Translations under genes and position numbers: made by a program
From: Stomorhina lunata
Taxonomy: Eukaryota; Arthropoda; Insecta; Diptera; Rhiniidae
DNA: 64,000 nt
Assembly: GCA_933228675.1 (NCBI GenBank)
Contig: OW121740.1
Location: forward strand, 32,197,632 to 32,261,631
Direction: 5' to 3'
Part shown: positions 12,534-23,805 of the stretch, in pieces
Position numbering within the stretch: position 1 is the first letter of the stretch
Layout: each line of letters starts with the position of its first letter
The notes under the pieces: generated by a model
Told to the model about the DNA's origin: nothing
What the model saw: only the letters and a program-made list of their open reading frames with translations
Database searches by the model: none

Positions 12534-13556
12534 CAGCACAGGTCATCCCCTGCCCGTTCTTATCCAATGCATTGTGTTGGAAGTAGGAAAATTGGTTATG
12601 GGAGGGAGGATAGATGGAGTAGTCTTAATGGCTTTAAATTTACCTATATTGCAACTGGCAGGGAAAACTTCTGCGGGAAGTGAATTCCATATACGAACTA
12701 TATGGCTGAATATAGCGTGTTGTTCGGTCTACCGGCCAATCGACCACAAAGGAATGAGCTCTAACAGAATGACGTGTATTGCGTAAAAAAGTCCGAGTTT
12801 CGGAAACGAGTTCTCTGATTTCGATAGAGCACTTTCAAAAGTATTAATAATAGAACAGTGTGACACAACTCAAATTGCGATGGTGCTCCTGTAAATCAAT
12901 AGAGTTGGATACCCCACTGTCCCGATGAGCACTTTCGCCATTTCGTACACTAGGTCGAGAAGCTCCAAAATAGACTTTGAAGTTCCGGCACATACATGAG
13001 GTGGTGTAAATAGTAAGGAGATCAGATGGAGTGAAGTATCTCTTGCACCGTTTTAGAAAACCGAGGCACTTGAATGCTTATTTCGACACTTGAAAGATAT
13101 ATTTTGTCGAACGGACATCACATTGATAAAGAAACATGGTTTCCCGCGCGTTTATGCATAAGCATACAACATCTATTCGCACGACCCCATTCTGAAATTG
13201 TTTCTAAATATCGATTTAATAATTAATTCATGTTTTGTCTCATAGCGCCAACCTAAAGAAGGCTTGGACTACGATTGAATGAATATTGCTGTCATCTGCA
13301 AAAGAGTAGAATAGGATTGGAAGTTTGATGTTGAAGGACATTTATAAAGATAAGAAATAGAGTTGGAGAAAGAACGGAGCTTGCGGTAGCTCTGAATTAA
13401 CCTTGAATTCTATAACAACTCGTATAGAGCGATCTCTGAGGAAGCTCAATATAAACCGAGAGAAGTTATTACCGATACCAAAGGCAATAAGTTTTGATAG
13501 AAGTGCTCCGTGCCACACTATATCAAACGCCTTGGAAATATTCTTCGCCAAATATG
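12534..13556 (-). pseudogene. LINE ORF2 fragment nested in piggyBac element
   Basis: The minus strand reads SKAFDIVWHGALLSKL then FGIGNNFSRFILSFLRDRS (13,551-13,385), the palm region of a non-LTR reverse transcriptase. A catalytic FADDSNIHS follows (about 13,303-13,277). Further downstream there is a C-terminal tail with IVRIWNSLPAEVFPAS (about 12,710-12,640), as found after the RT domain in several insect LINE clades. Multiple stops and frameshifts make it a pseudogene. It abuts the piggyBac transposase remnant at about 13,556, which suggests insertion into that gene. Its 3' end (CTGGTTCTAAA on the minus strand) has a counterpart at 48,511. I cannot assign the clade. Confidence 0.8.
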
Positions 13557-13560
13557 CTCA

Positions 13561-13779
13561 TTTGTTAGCTCATTGATTTGCAAGTTCTACTAAATAAAGC
13601 TTGCTTCTGAAGTTTGTATTAAAACCCCAGTCAGGTTTCATTTAAGTCCATGTGATGTAGGTTCTATATGCTGATACAACTATCATGTTTGAAAATAATG
13701 CAACTGGCCATCGTTTAGTCTCGCGCTTACATGTGTAATTAGCAACAATTTGGTCAAGTGCATGAACTAAAGCTTTAGT
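13561..13779 (-). pseudogene. piggyBac-type transposase C-terminal fragment
   Basis: One minus-strand frame reads ALVHALDQIVANYTCKRE followed by TKRWPVALFSNMIVVSAY, then a stop, then KPDWG and KLYLVELANQ. The LDQ...YT.KR.T.RWP..LF.NM...SA pattern is the conserved C-terminal catalytic part of piggyBac-family DDE transposases, with the aspartate in LDQ at the position of the late catalytic Asp. Two in-frame stops and the LINE joined at its 3' side show that it is not functional. This fits the TTAA-flanked ends at 12,416 and 14,306. Confidence 0.75.
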
Positions 13780-14306
13780 TTGGATGCAATAATGTATTCA
13801 TCATCTCTTACGTCGGCTGAATGATGAAGAGAACTTAAGAGGATAACATATTTATTTTTGTTTGGAACATATCATCTGAAAACAAAAAAAATTGCGAAAA
13901 TAGCGTAACGTAATATGTGAACAGCCCATGAATGGAAAAATGTTCAATAAAAGCGATTTTACTGATTATTTGACTGAACAAATTATTGATAGATGATTCT
14001 GAATGAAGGTGAACTCGATTCAATTATGTTCAATAGGAAAAAAAATTATAAAGTGTAATTAAGCTTGAAATATCGCTTGTTGGGTCATATTGACCCAAAG
14101 GGTATTAAATGTGTGTAAATCGTGTTTTGAAATGTGGAGGGGGGAGGAAAATTTTTAATTTTATTATTTTCTTATAAAAACATAATTTTCATCCCTGTAA
14201 TGGATAAATAAAAGTTTCAAGTTCATATCTAAATATTTAAGGGGAAAATTTTGCGTTTGAAAAACAAAATTGGGTCAAATTGACCCAAGGAGAGTATAAA
14301 GGTTAA

Positions 14307-15349
14307 AGAATAGTTTTAAGACCATTCCTGATCAATTTTGGGCAAAATTCGCGATGTGCTTCATTGAAATGTTTTTAGATAAAACCTTCGCGTTCTCAGT
14401 TAATAAAGAGATTTTTGACAAACTTTTGATGCAAATCGGTTATAAATGACATCGCTTTCATGCCTTATGTGATTTTGTCTCAGTTTGCATTCCAAAACCA
14501 TTTAAACCAATATGTACTTTTTTGCACGATTTTCAAAATCTTCAAAAAATTTTAGGAAACCATGATTTTTTAGTGCGCTTTTGCTTTTAGGTGCTAAATG
14601 GCAAAAAACTCGGTTTACGCGGTAGTTTGGAAATTTTCATTCATATTTGCGAGTGTGCTCCACGAAAAACCGGTATTTTGAAATATTTACGCTCAAAAAC
14701 TCCTTGTTTACACCTGTCGTATATTATACCTATATAGAGCACATTAACGAGATATATATCAAACGATGCAAAATTGAAAGATCTACAAATCGTTATCTAT
14801 TTTTTGTAAATTCTTTGAGGCGGCCAAAAAATATGCGAAAAAAATTAAAAAGTGGCGAAAACGAGCTTCAAATTTTGGCAGCCATTAAGTAGTATTAGAA
14901 GTGACAAAATTAAAATTTAGAGGGAAGTGGATTTATCCCCTAAGTGTGGTGTCTATTTCATAGAACAACGACTTGGGTCCAAATGTTAAAACAAATGCAG
15001 AATAAGACAAGATATAAAGAAAAACTTGAATGCTTCAATCGATTTTTTAATGTTTTTTTAAATTTGCATGCCAATTACGCTTAGAAGCGCAAATTTGCGC
15101 AGATAAGATATTGTGTTCAGTATACAGAAGTTTTTGCGAGTTCAATATCTGTAATTATATTTTCCGAACTTCTCAGGTTACAAAAATTATTCGAATTGAA
15201 AGTAGGTTTCAAAGGAATCAAAACTGATTTTTGCCCATTTATATTTACATTTATAAGTGTTTTTGTGTTTTTATGGGTTTTAAACGACTTTTGAAAATGT
15301 GTCTTTTATGGAAGGTATTGTGAGATATTGGACGATTTCTACAAAATAA
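14307..15349. other. spacer, nothing recognised
   Basis: A/T-rich DNA with short open frames only (for example 14,647-14,892) and no recognisable motif or repeat. Confidence 0.35.
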
Positions 15350-15975
15350 GGTACAGTGATTAAGGTTATAATAAGAAATATTTGTGATGAATATTATTTA
15401 AATACAACTAAAATTGTGGCTGTCAAGGTTCAAAAACTCTATTAAATCTCCTACCAAAAAGTGTAGGAATCGTGCTTAGACTAAAATATGAGCCTGTGCC
15501 AAATTTCATCGAATCTTTTAAGCTACGACCTGTACATTGATAACAAGATAACATGGATAAAGCCAGGAATCAGCCCACCAGGCGGACGAACATCGTTAAA
15601 ACTACTCAGAAAGTGACTCTGAGACGATTGTTAGTTAATCCTTATCTTATATTTAATAGGTCAAAATTGCCCAAACAGTTTAATTTGCTCATTATTTTTT
15701 TATATACACTGATATTTTTAAATTTTGTACGATTATTGTTAGGAATTACTACTACAATTTAAATTCTTGTATTTGTAGACCTTTTGACAAAGCGTTTTTA
15801 AAAAAACTTAAGCAATTGGTACATTTAGTTTAAAATATTTAAAGTTTTTAAATTGGGCAATTGACCCACAAATGTCATATGCGCTATACTTTTTAAATAC
15901 AGGATAAGGGTTAAGGTGGGTCTCAGACCAATATTTTACAAACATCAGCACAAACCTCTGGTGTTGAAGGTATAA
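15350..15975 (+). mobile_element. diverged INE-like type A copy
   Basis: The order of blocks matches the 3' half of type A: 'GTGCCAAATTTCATCGAATC', a 'CGACCTGTACATTGAT' block, 'GGCGGACGAACATCGTTAAA', 'ACTCAGAAAGTGACTCTGAG', 'GGTGGGTCTCAGACCAATAT' and 'ACATCAGCACAAACCT', ending with 'GTTGAAGGTATAA'. Clearly older than the copies at 18.6 and 25.4 kb. Confidence 0.6.
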
Positions 15976-16769
15976 AAACTTGTTAAATTTGGTAACAATA
16001 AAAACAAAAAAATACACTTTAAATTTTTGTATACTAGCCTTAAATGGTTAAGCAAAGTTAAGTTATTTCTGTTAACGAGTCTAATATATATGTTACTGTC
16101 AAATATCGACCGATTGTTAGGAAAACTTTCTTATTTATATTAGCAGAAGTCTTACGGGGAAGGTTAATAATTGTGCGACATTTTGATAAAAAAAACACAG
16201 GTTTTTAAATATTTTTTCCAATATATGTAGTCTTTTTTAAGTTGTATAAAAGTATCTTAAATTTTTTTATATAAAAAATATATAAGTCAAACTCTTTAGG
16301 AGAGACGTTTTTGTGTAAAATTACATTTTGGTGAAAATCTTGTTGGACCTTAATTTGCAAACAAGAAATAAGAAGTCTGTCGACGCTAAACTTGATGAAT
16401 ATGGCGGATGAGGAAGCCCTTTATAACCCTATTCGTCACCTTTTTTTGTGCAAATTGGTAGGAAAGAACTTTTCTTGAGGTCGTCATAATTTTAAGTTCT
16501 CGTGTAATCTACCCTAAAAGTTGGTACTAGTATTATTCCAAAAAGCCGTCTACATGACTTTATTCACTGATTTCCTCCAAAAACCCTGTTTGCTCTCTAT
16601 TCTGTTATGCTGGATTCACGATTCTGTTACGAAACTATTGAACCACACCAAATTTGTCCCAAGGTTGCGTTTGATTGTGAGCAAACTTATTTTGCTTAAC
16701 CCTCTGCAACCCACGTAGTTCTTAAAATTCGTTTTGGGAAAATAACAAAATCCTTTTTATACCTAACAT
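15976..16769. other. spacer, nothing recognised
   Basis: No convincing gene or repeat was seen. Confidence 0.35.
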
Positions 16770-17160
16770 CAAAAATATTTATTGGGAGGTTTATTAAGAT
16801 TGTCATTCCGTTTGTAATTTTCTTAATGTTAGCTAAAAATCCGAAAACCATATATATTCTGAACCCTTATGACATTCTAAGACAATTGAGAGATGTCCGT
16901 ATGTCTGTCTGTTGAAAGCACGATAACTTAAAGCAACGAGATCGGCCACTGAAACTTGTCAGTGATATTTCTCATTTCTAGAAAAATTTTAATATTGAAA
17001 TTGAGCAAAATCGGTTCACATCTAACCATAGCTCCCGTATAACCTCGTCTAGGCTCATCGCTTAATTGCTAATAAATGACAAATTTCAATAGCTATGATG
17101 ATAAAGTTTCATCGAAATCGATTCACATTTAACGATAGCTTCCATACAAAACACTTACGG
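16770..17160 (-). mobile_element. INE-like type B 3' fragment
   Basis: The minus strand reads the type B 3' half: 'TTACAAACGGAATGACAATC', 'TATATATGGTTTTCGGATTT', the CAGACAGACATACGGACATC block and upstream modules 'CGGGAGCTATGGTTAGATG'. It lacks the type B 5' half. Confidence 0.65.
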
Positions 17161-17316
17161 AAGCAGCCTAAAGTCCACCATTCAAAGACATATTGATCTG
17201 TGTGAGTTGAAACTAATGTCTACAATATATTTAGATTTATAACCGTTTCTGTAACTTTCGAGGTATTTAAATTTAGAGTTGATTTTGTATCGAAGGAATA
17301 GATAAATATGATTTTG

Positions 17317-18010
17317 ATATATCGACGCTTTATATTCAAAAAGTGCTATCTACATTTTCCACCAAAATGGTTTTTAATGGAAACGTGTTCCTTGGCTTAT
17401 TTGTCATATGTCATATAAATTTTAAGGAAGAAAAATAATTTTAAAACATTTTTTTTTATAAATTGTGTTTGTGCTATCTACACATAATCAAAAAATAGTG
17501 CTATCTACTTTAAAAATATTTGTGTAAATAATAACAATTGTTATAAAATATACATTGTAATTTGTGATAAACCAACAATTGGACCACAATTCCCTAGAAT
17601 GTACAGTAATTATGGATTTCTAAAATATACTCGGCCTTTGACCTTAACAGATTGTAAATAAACGTCATATTAGAAAGAGAATACCTTGAATTATATTGAC
17701 ATATTTATAATAAATCTTGTTTTATTCAAAAAGCTTATTATTTTAATTAAAATTCGTGATATTTTGATAAAAGCTTCAATTTTTGTTATTGTTTTATACT
17801 CGTAAAAAGTGCTATCTACTATAGAACCGAAAATATAAGGAGTTAATAAAAAAACTTAATTTGTACAAGATCTTATCCCCAATTTGTATGGCATTGTAAA
17901 ACAAAGTTTATTTACTTCTCTTATAGTTAATGACAAAAACAGTTTTTTCGCTCTCCTGTAAAATTGTGAATTTGTAGATAGCACTTTTTGAATATAAACC
18001 CTCGATATCA
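17317..18010. mobile_element. TIR element with repeated GTGCTATCTAC motif
   Basis: 33-bp terminal inverted repeats (17,321-17,353 and 17,974-18,006) share TTTATATTCAAAAAGTGC plus TATCTAC, with two mismatches. ATAT stands immediately outside both ends if the element starts at CGA, a possible 4-bp target duplication. The 11-mer GTGCTATCTAC occurs at 17,343, 17,471, 17,498 and 17,809 directly and at 17,974-17,984 inverted. It is about 680 bp, non-coding, and not assignable to a superfamily by eye. Confidence 0.7.
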
Positions 18011-18605
18011 TAATTTTAATTAATTTCATTTAAATACAAATAAATTTAGGATTGTAAAAGAGAAAATTTTTATATATAAAAATATATTTATTAAACAACG
18101 AAACTTACAAAAACGCATCAGCGTGAACATTGTATTCACTTGCCGCCTAAAGTGATGTAGCGCATAATAATAATAATATTATTTGTCAGATATCCAATAT
18201 ATGAAACATATAAATAACAACAATACTTGTGTCGTCTTACTAATTTTAAATTATTGGGGTATTAAGAGATATTAATCACTTAGAGAATATTTATTTTGAA
18301 ATATGAATATTTTAAGGGCTTGTTTTTTATTTGACTTCATCGTCGCTTCGAGTCTCGGTAATGTAAAAGTTATATATACCAAAATTTAGGGAAGATTGGA
18401 CGACGTTTAAGTTAAAAAATAGTTTCCATGTTGACATACATATTATTCTAGTTAAAAACTTTATAGCATTTATATGTACATATAACATTTTTTCTACAGA
18501 CATTCATTTAAAAAATTCTTTATACTTTTTCTACGGCATTTACTTATACTTGACATATTTAATCATTTCGTTTATTTTCCTTGTCAAAAGAAGAAAAAAA
18601 AAAAA
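18011..18605. other. spacer, nothing recognised
   Basis: A/T-rich; contains an (ATA)n-like stretch near 18,165-18,185 and no recognisable gene. Confidence 0.35.
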
Positions 18606-19382
18606 AGTAAGAAAGTGCTATAGTCGGTCAAGCCCGACCGTACGATACCCTTCACCATTAAGGTCAAAGGTGTTCTATTTCCTGTATAAAGACAAACATT
18701 TTCTCAAAACTTATATATTTAAGCTTTTTCCGTCATTTGGACTTACATGGGAGCTAGGGTCAAATATCGACCGATTATCTCGAAATTTGGCAACTTAATT
18801 ACAGTTGTTACAAGAATTATGTGTGCAAAAACTAAACTTAAAATTCTCACTATCTTCAGATTTAAGAGAGTTTTAGTGATGTTTGTCCAATTTAATGCGT
18901 TTTGATACAAAAGTTTGTATGGTAGCTATGGTCAAATGTGAACCGACTTCAACAAAATTTGGTACAGTTATTAAAATTTACATAAGAAATATTTGTTTTG
19001 AGTTTCATGAAAATATATTGATATTTGTGGCCAATATATCAATTCCGGGAAGTGGGACCTATGGAAAGTACCATAAATAATGGATCGATTTTGACCAATT
19101 TCAATAGCCATGGTCCCACTATCATAGCAATTATCTGTGCTAAATTTCATCAATTTATCTTTAGAATTTCAACCTGTACTTTGATTCCAAGGCTTACATG
19201 GGGGTCCAGCCAGCCGTCCAGCCAGACTTACGGACGGACTGACATCGCTAAATCGACTTAGAAAGTGATTCTAAGCCTATTGATATACTAAAAGGTGGAT
19301 CTAAGACAAATATTTCTATGCGTTACATACATCAGCACAAACTTATAATACCCTTTCCACCTATGGTGGTGAAGGGTATAAT
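18606..19382 (+). mobile_element. INE-like type A element, near complete
   Basis: The 5' end reads GTAAGAAAGTGCTATAGTCG then CAAGCCCGACC and GATACCCTTCACC. The 3' end is a hairpin, ATACCCTTTCCACC...GGTGGTGAAGGGTATA. Internal blocks are 'GGGAGCTAGGGTCAAATATC' and the GACGGACTGACATCGCTAAA + TCGACTTAGAAAGTGATTC block. This is the mirror of the INE-1 'GAGTCGATCTAGCCATGTCC' block. About 780 bp, no coding capacity. A 3' terminal hairpin plus this block fits the Helentron-associated INE group of rolling-circle non-autonomous elements; that assignment is an inference. Confidence 0.75.
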
Positions 19383-19959
19383 AAATTCACATACTATAAG
19401 TAAATAGGAAAAAGTTGATGGAAACACTTAGTAATATAAAGTTAGTGTCTATTTTATTTATTTCCTTTACTTCAGTTCTATTGAATATTTTATAAAGTTT
19501 CAAAATTAACTGCATTTTTTTAACTTTTATTTTATTTTTCATTTAATGATTCCTTAAATGGTACTTCAGTATTTTATAGAAAAAAAAAACTGTCAAAAGA
19601 GAATTTTATGAAGAGATTTTTATTTAGACAAAGAAAATATTTCTAAATATTAAAAAAAAGATACATTTTTCCTACGAAAAACGTTTCGAAATAAATAAAT
19701 AAATAAACTCATTTGATGATTTTATTTAAATATTTTCTTTTGACATAAAACTTAAACAAATACATACATTTAACTAACGAAAATTTGGTAGATTAAATGA
19801 TGTTTATTCGTCTGGACGCCTGCCTGGTTTTACGTTCATTTAAAGCTTTAAATTAATAAGCAGAAATATGACACAAATGTTTGCTTTGGCTTAGTATTCC
19901 TGATACCTTCCATACAACAGACTTCTAAACATGTTTTAAAAAAAATTTTCTATACATAT
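19383..19959. other. spacer, nothing recognised
   Basis: A/T-rich sequence between two INE-like blocks with no gene seen. Confidence 0.35.
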
Positions 19960-21892
19960 TTTTTAATTAAATAGCTTTTAACTGGCGTTTGTGGCATTTT
20001 AGTGATTACCGGGAGCGGTTTTTATATGAAAGCTATGGTCAAAAATGGACCGATTCCTATAAAATTTGACATACTGACTGAAAGTTGCATAAAACTTCTC
20101 TGTCCTAAATTTAGTAGTCATAGATTTTACAATTTTATTCAATTTATCAGCATAAATGTGATTCCAGGGGCAGGGTTAAATGGGAGCTCTAACAAAATGT
20201 GAACCGATTTTATCCATTTTCAGCACACAATTTTTGTAACATATCGAAAATATTTTTGCTAAATTTTGTCTCTCTAGCTCTTGTAGTTAAGGAACTATCA
20301 CGCTTTTCTCTGACGGAAAGACGGACATTCTTTTTGTATTTTTGTGTTTCCATAAGTTTTTTATATGGGAGCTATGCTCAAATAGTAACCGATTGCAACA
20401 AAATTTTGCACACTGGCTGGTATTCACATAAAACTTCTTTTTGTAAAAGTTTGTTGCTGTAGCCCTTTTTGTTAAGGCGCTATTACGCTTTTATCTGACG
20501 GACAGACGGACATAAACCCCCTTTTCTTTTTGTATTTTTGTGTTTGCGTAAGTTTTTTATATGGGAGCTATGGTCAAATGGTGACCGATTGTGACAATTG
20601 TGACGATTGCACACTGGTTGGTATTGATATAAGACCTCCTCGTGCTAAAGTTATTGGTTATATATGTTATAGTTTTAGATTTATTGGCATTTAAGTGTAT
20701 TTTAGGTGAAATTTAGGCTGTTTCCGTAAGTTTTTTGTATGGGAGCTATGACTAAATGTGAATCGATTTTGATAAAATTTTATAAGCTGCCTAGGACTTA
20801 TGCAAAACTCCTATATACCAAATTTTCTCATCATAGCGGTTATAGTTTGTTATTCACTAGCAAATAAGCGATTATCGTAGGCGAGGTTATACGGAAGTTA
20901 TGGTCAAATATTAACCTATTTTGCGCAATTTCAATACCAAAATTTTCTCAGGGATGGAAAATGTTTTTACTAAGTTTCAGTGAGCTAGCTCCTTTCGTAT
21001 AGGCGTTATCGTGATTTCAACAGACATACAGACAGACGGACAGACGGACAGACAGACGGACATCGCTCAATCGTCTTAGAATTTCATAAGGATTCAGAAT
21101 ATATATCGTTTTGATTTTTTAGCCAATATTAAGGAAATTACAAACGGAATGACAATCCCAATATACCCCCCATTCTTTTTGATGGTGGGTATAAAAAGGG
21201 GATGTTATATATATAAGAACTATAGAAAAATATTGACCGATTATTACAAAATTTTATATACCGGCTGGCATTAATATAAAATTTATTTGTGCAAAATTTA
21301 GTGACCATAGCTGACATAGTTTATAATTTAGTAGCTTTTAACTGGCGTTTGTGGCATTTTAGTGGTTACCGGGAGCGGTTTTTATATGAAAGCTATGGTC
21401 AAAAATGGACCGATTCCTATAAAATTTGACATACTGACTGAAAGTTGCATAAAACTTCTCGGTTTTAAATTTAGTAGTCATAGATTTTACAATTTTATTC
21501 AATTTATCAGCATAAATGTGATTACCGAGGCAGGGTTATATGGGAGCTCTAACTAAATGTGAACCGATTTTACCCATTTTCAGCACACAATTTCTATAAC
21601 ATATCTAAAATAGTTTTGCCAAATTTTGTCTCTCTAGATTTTGTAATTAAGGAGCTATCGCTCTTTTCTCTGACGGAAAGTCGGACATAAACCGTCTTTT
21701 CATTTTGTATTTTTGTGTTTCCGTAAGTTTTTTATATGGGAGCTATGGTCAAATAGTAACCGATTGTAACAAACTTTTGCACACTGGCTGGCATTCACAT
21801 AAGACTTCCTTTTGTAAAATTTTGTTGCTGTAGCCCTTTTTGTTAAGGCGCTATCGCGCTTTTATCTGACGGACAGACGGACAGACCCACCT

Positions 21893-22578
21893 TTTAGTAT
21901 ACCAATAGGCTTATAATCACTTTCTGAGTCGATTTAGCGATGTCCATCTGGCTGGCTGTCTGGACCCCAATGTAAACGATGTAATCAAACTACAGGTCGC
22001 AATTCTAAAGATAATTTGCTAAAATTTGGCACAGATCATTTTTTTGATAATGGGACCATGGCTATTGAAATTGGTCAAAATCGGTTCATTATTTATGGTA
22101 CCTCCCATAGGTCCCACTTCCCGGAATTGCCGTATTGGCCACAAATATCAATATTTTTTCATGGAATTTAAAACAAATACTGCTTATGTAAACGTAAATC
22201 ACTGTACCAAATTTCGGTCCACATTTGACCATAGCTCCCATACAAACTCTTCTTCAAAAACGCACTAAATGAGACAAAAAATCACTAAAACGCTCGTAAA
22301 TCTAATAATTATAAAAATTTTGAGTTTATTTTTTGCATACATAATTTTTGTAACAATCAATTTGCCAAATTTCGAGATAATCGGTCCACATTTGACCCTA
22401 GCTCTCATATAAGTCCAAATGACGGAAACAGGTTGAATATATACGTTTTGAGAAAATGTTTGTATGATGGCAAAATTTAGCAAATATTTGTCTTTATACA
22501 GGAAAAATAACACCTTTGATCTTAGTGGTGAAGGGTATCGTATGGTCGACTTGACCGACTATAGCGCATTCTTACTTG
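21893..22578 (-). mobile_element. INE-like type A nested in type B
   Basis: On the minus strand it starts AACAAGTAAGAATGCGCTAT and continues CGATACCCTTCACCACTAAG. It carries the same internal modules as the 18.6-kb copy. It lies inside the second type B unit, whose sequence resumes with 'TATTGGAGCTATGGTCAAAT' at about 22,581. It lacks the 3' terminal hairpin. Confidence 0.65.
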
Positions 22579-22807
22579 TTTATATTGGAGCTATGGTCAA
22601 ATGGTGACCGATTGTGACAAAATTTTGCACACTGGTTGGTATTGATATAAGACCTTTTCGTGCTGAATTTATTGGTTATATATGTTATAGTTTTAGATTT
22701 ATTGGCATTTAATTTAGACTGTTTCCGTAAGTTTGTTGTATGGGAGCTATGACTAAATATGAACCGATTTTGATGAAATTTTATAAGCTGCCTAGGGCTT
22801 ATGCAAA

Positions 22808-22887
22808 ACTTCTATATACCAAATTTTATCATCATAGCTGTTAACAAACTATAACAGCTATGATGTTAAAATTTGGTATATAGAAGT
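22808..22887. repeat. long near-perfect palindrome
   Basis: ACTTCTATATACCAAATTTT + ATCATCATAGCTGTTA on the left pairs with its reverse complement on the right, with one mismatch over about 35 bp and a loop of only a few bases. The related type B unit at 20,810-20,890 has only the left arm, so the right arm looks like an inverted local copy. Confidence 0.85.
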
Positions 22888-23228
22888 CGTTAGCAAATAA
22901 GCGATTAGGGTATTCGAGGTTATACGGAAGCTATGGTCAAATATTAATCTATTTTGCCCAATTTCAATACCAACATTTTCTCAGGGATGAAGAATGTTTT
23001 TACTAAGTTTCAGGGAGCTAGCTCCTTTCGTTTAGGCGTTATCGTGATTTCAACAGACAGACAGATAGACAGACGGACAGACAGACGGACATCGCTCAAT
23101 CGCCTAAGAATTTCATAAGGATTCAGACTATATATCGTTTTTGATTTTTGAGTCAATATTAAGGAAATTACAAACGGAATGACAATCTCAATATACCCCC
23201 CATTCTCTTTGATGGTGGGTATAAAAAA

Positions 23229-23800
23229 AAATCCCGTCACTCATGGGACAGTCTAATACTCACTAGCCATAGTCTACTATTAAGATACTGTGTCGTATGA
23301 GTATTAAAGAACCCACAAACATATTTTTCATACGTCACATTTACCCACATAAAAAGTGTGTTTGCTTAAAACTAGTAGTAAAATTATGACTAATTCTCAG
23401 TTTATTTGTTTTCACTTAGCAACAAGTGTTTCATGAATATAATTATACCGTACAAGTGAATTTTATGTTGGAAATATGTAAATATATGTACATACATATG
23501 TACGAATAAGTCAACTGGGAATACAAAGTTTGAAGGCGTCATAAGTTAAGGCAAAATAGAAAATGTTTAAACAATATCAAATATTTTGTGGTTTTTAAAG
23601 AAAACCAATTAACAAGCAACAATGACTGCAAATATCCCAGGATTGATAAAATTTTAATGAATAGAAAATAAAAACAACAAATGAATGTCTCTCTGTCTGT
23701 CTGTCTATCAGATCTATATACGACAAAAAAGGAGACCCAGTGGGTGCTAAACGATTTTTGAGGTTAGCTCTAGTTTTCGAATTATAATCCGCAATAAATA
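23229..23800. other. spacer, nothing recognised
   Basis: A/T-rich, with a short CTGT run near 23,690-23,705 (TCTCTCTGTCTGTCTGTCT). No gene seen. Confidence 0.35.
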
Positions 23801-23805
23801 TTCGC

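Larger units (their letters stand above)
12416..14306 (-). mobile_element. decayed piggyBac-like transposon
   Basis: TTAA at 12,416-12,419 and at 14,303-14,306 flank ends that match in inverse orientation: CCCTTCTACTTTCCTTGG at 12,420 against CCTTTATACTCTCCTTGG read inward from the right. A CCC start and TTAA target are the known hallmarks of piggyBac. Palindromic GGGTCAATATGACCC blocks lie subterminally (12,462; 14,082; a variant at 14,272). The interior holds a minus-strand transposase fragment (13,561-13,779) interrupted by a LINE insertion on the same strand. It is dead: stops and an insertion break the gene. Confidence 0.75.
19960..23228 (+). mobile_element. two tandem INE-like type B elements
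   Basis: Unit 1 (about 19,960-21,194) and unit 2 (about 21,195-23,228) share long stretches at an offset of 1360 bp, for example TAGCTTTTAACTGGCGTTTG at 19,973 and 21,333. Each ends with a GACAGACGGACATCGCTCAA block, 'TTACAAACGGAATGACAATC' and 'GATGGTGGGTATAAAA'. Inside, a module of the form 'TATGGGAGCTATGGTCAAAT + accgattg' recurs about every 180-200 bp. Unit 2 is interrupted by a minus-strand type A element. Confidence 0.7.
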
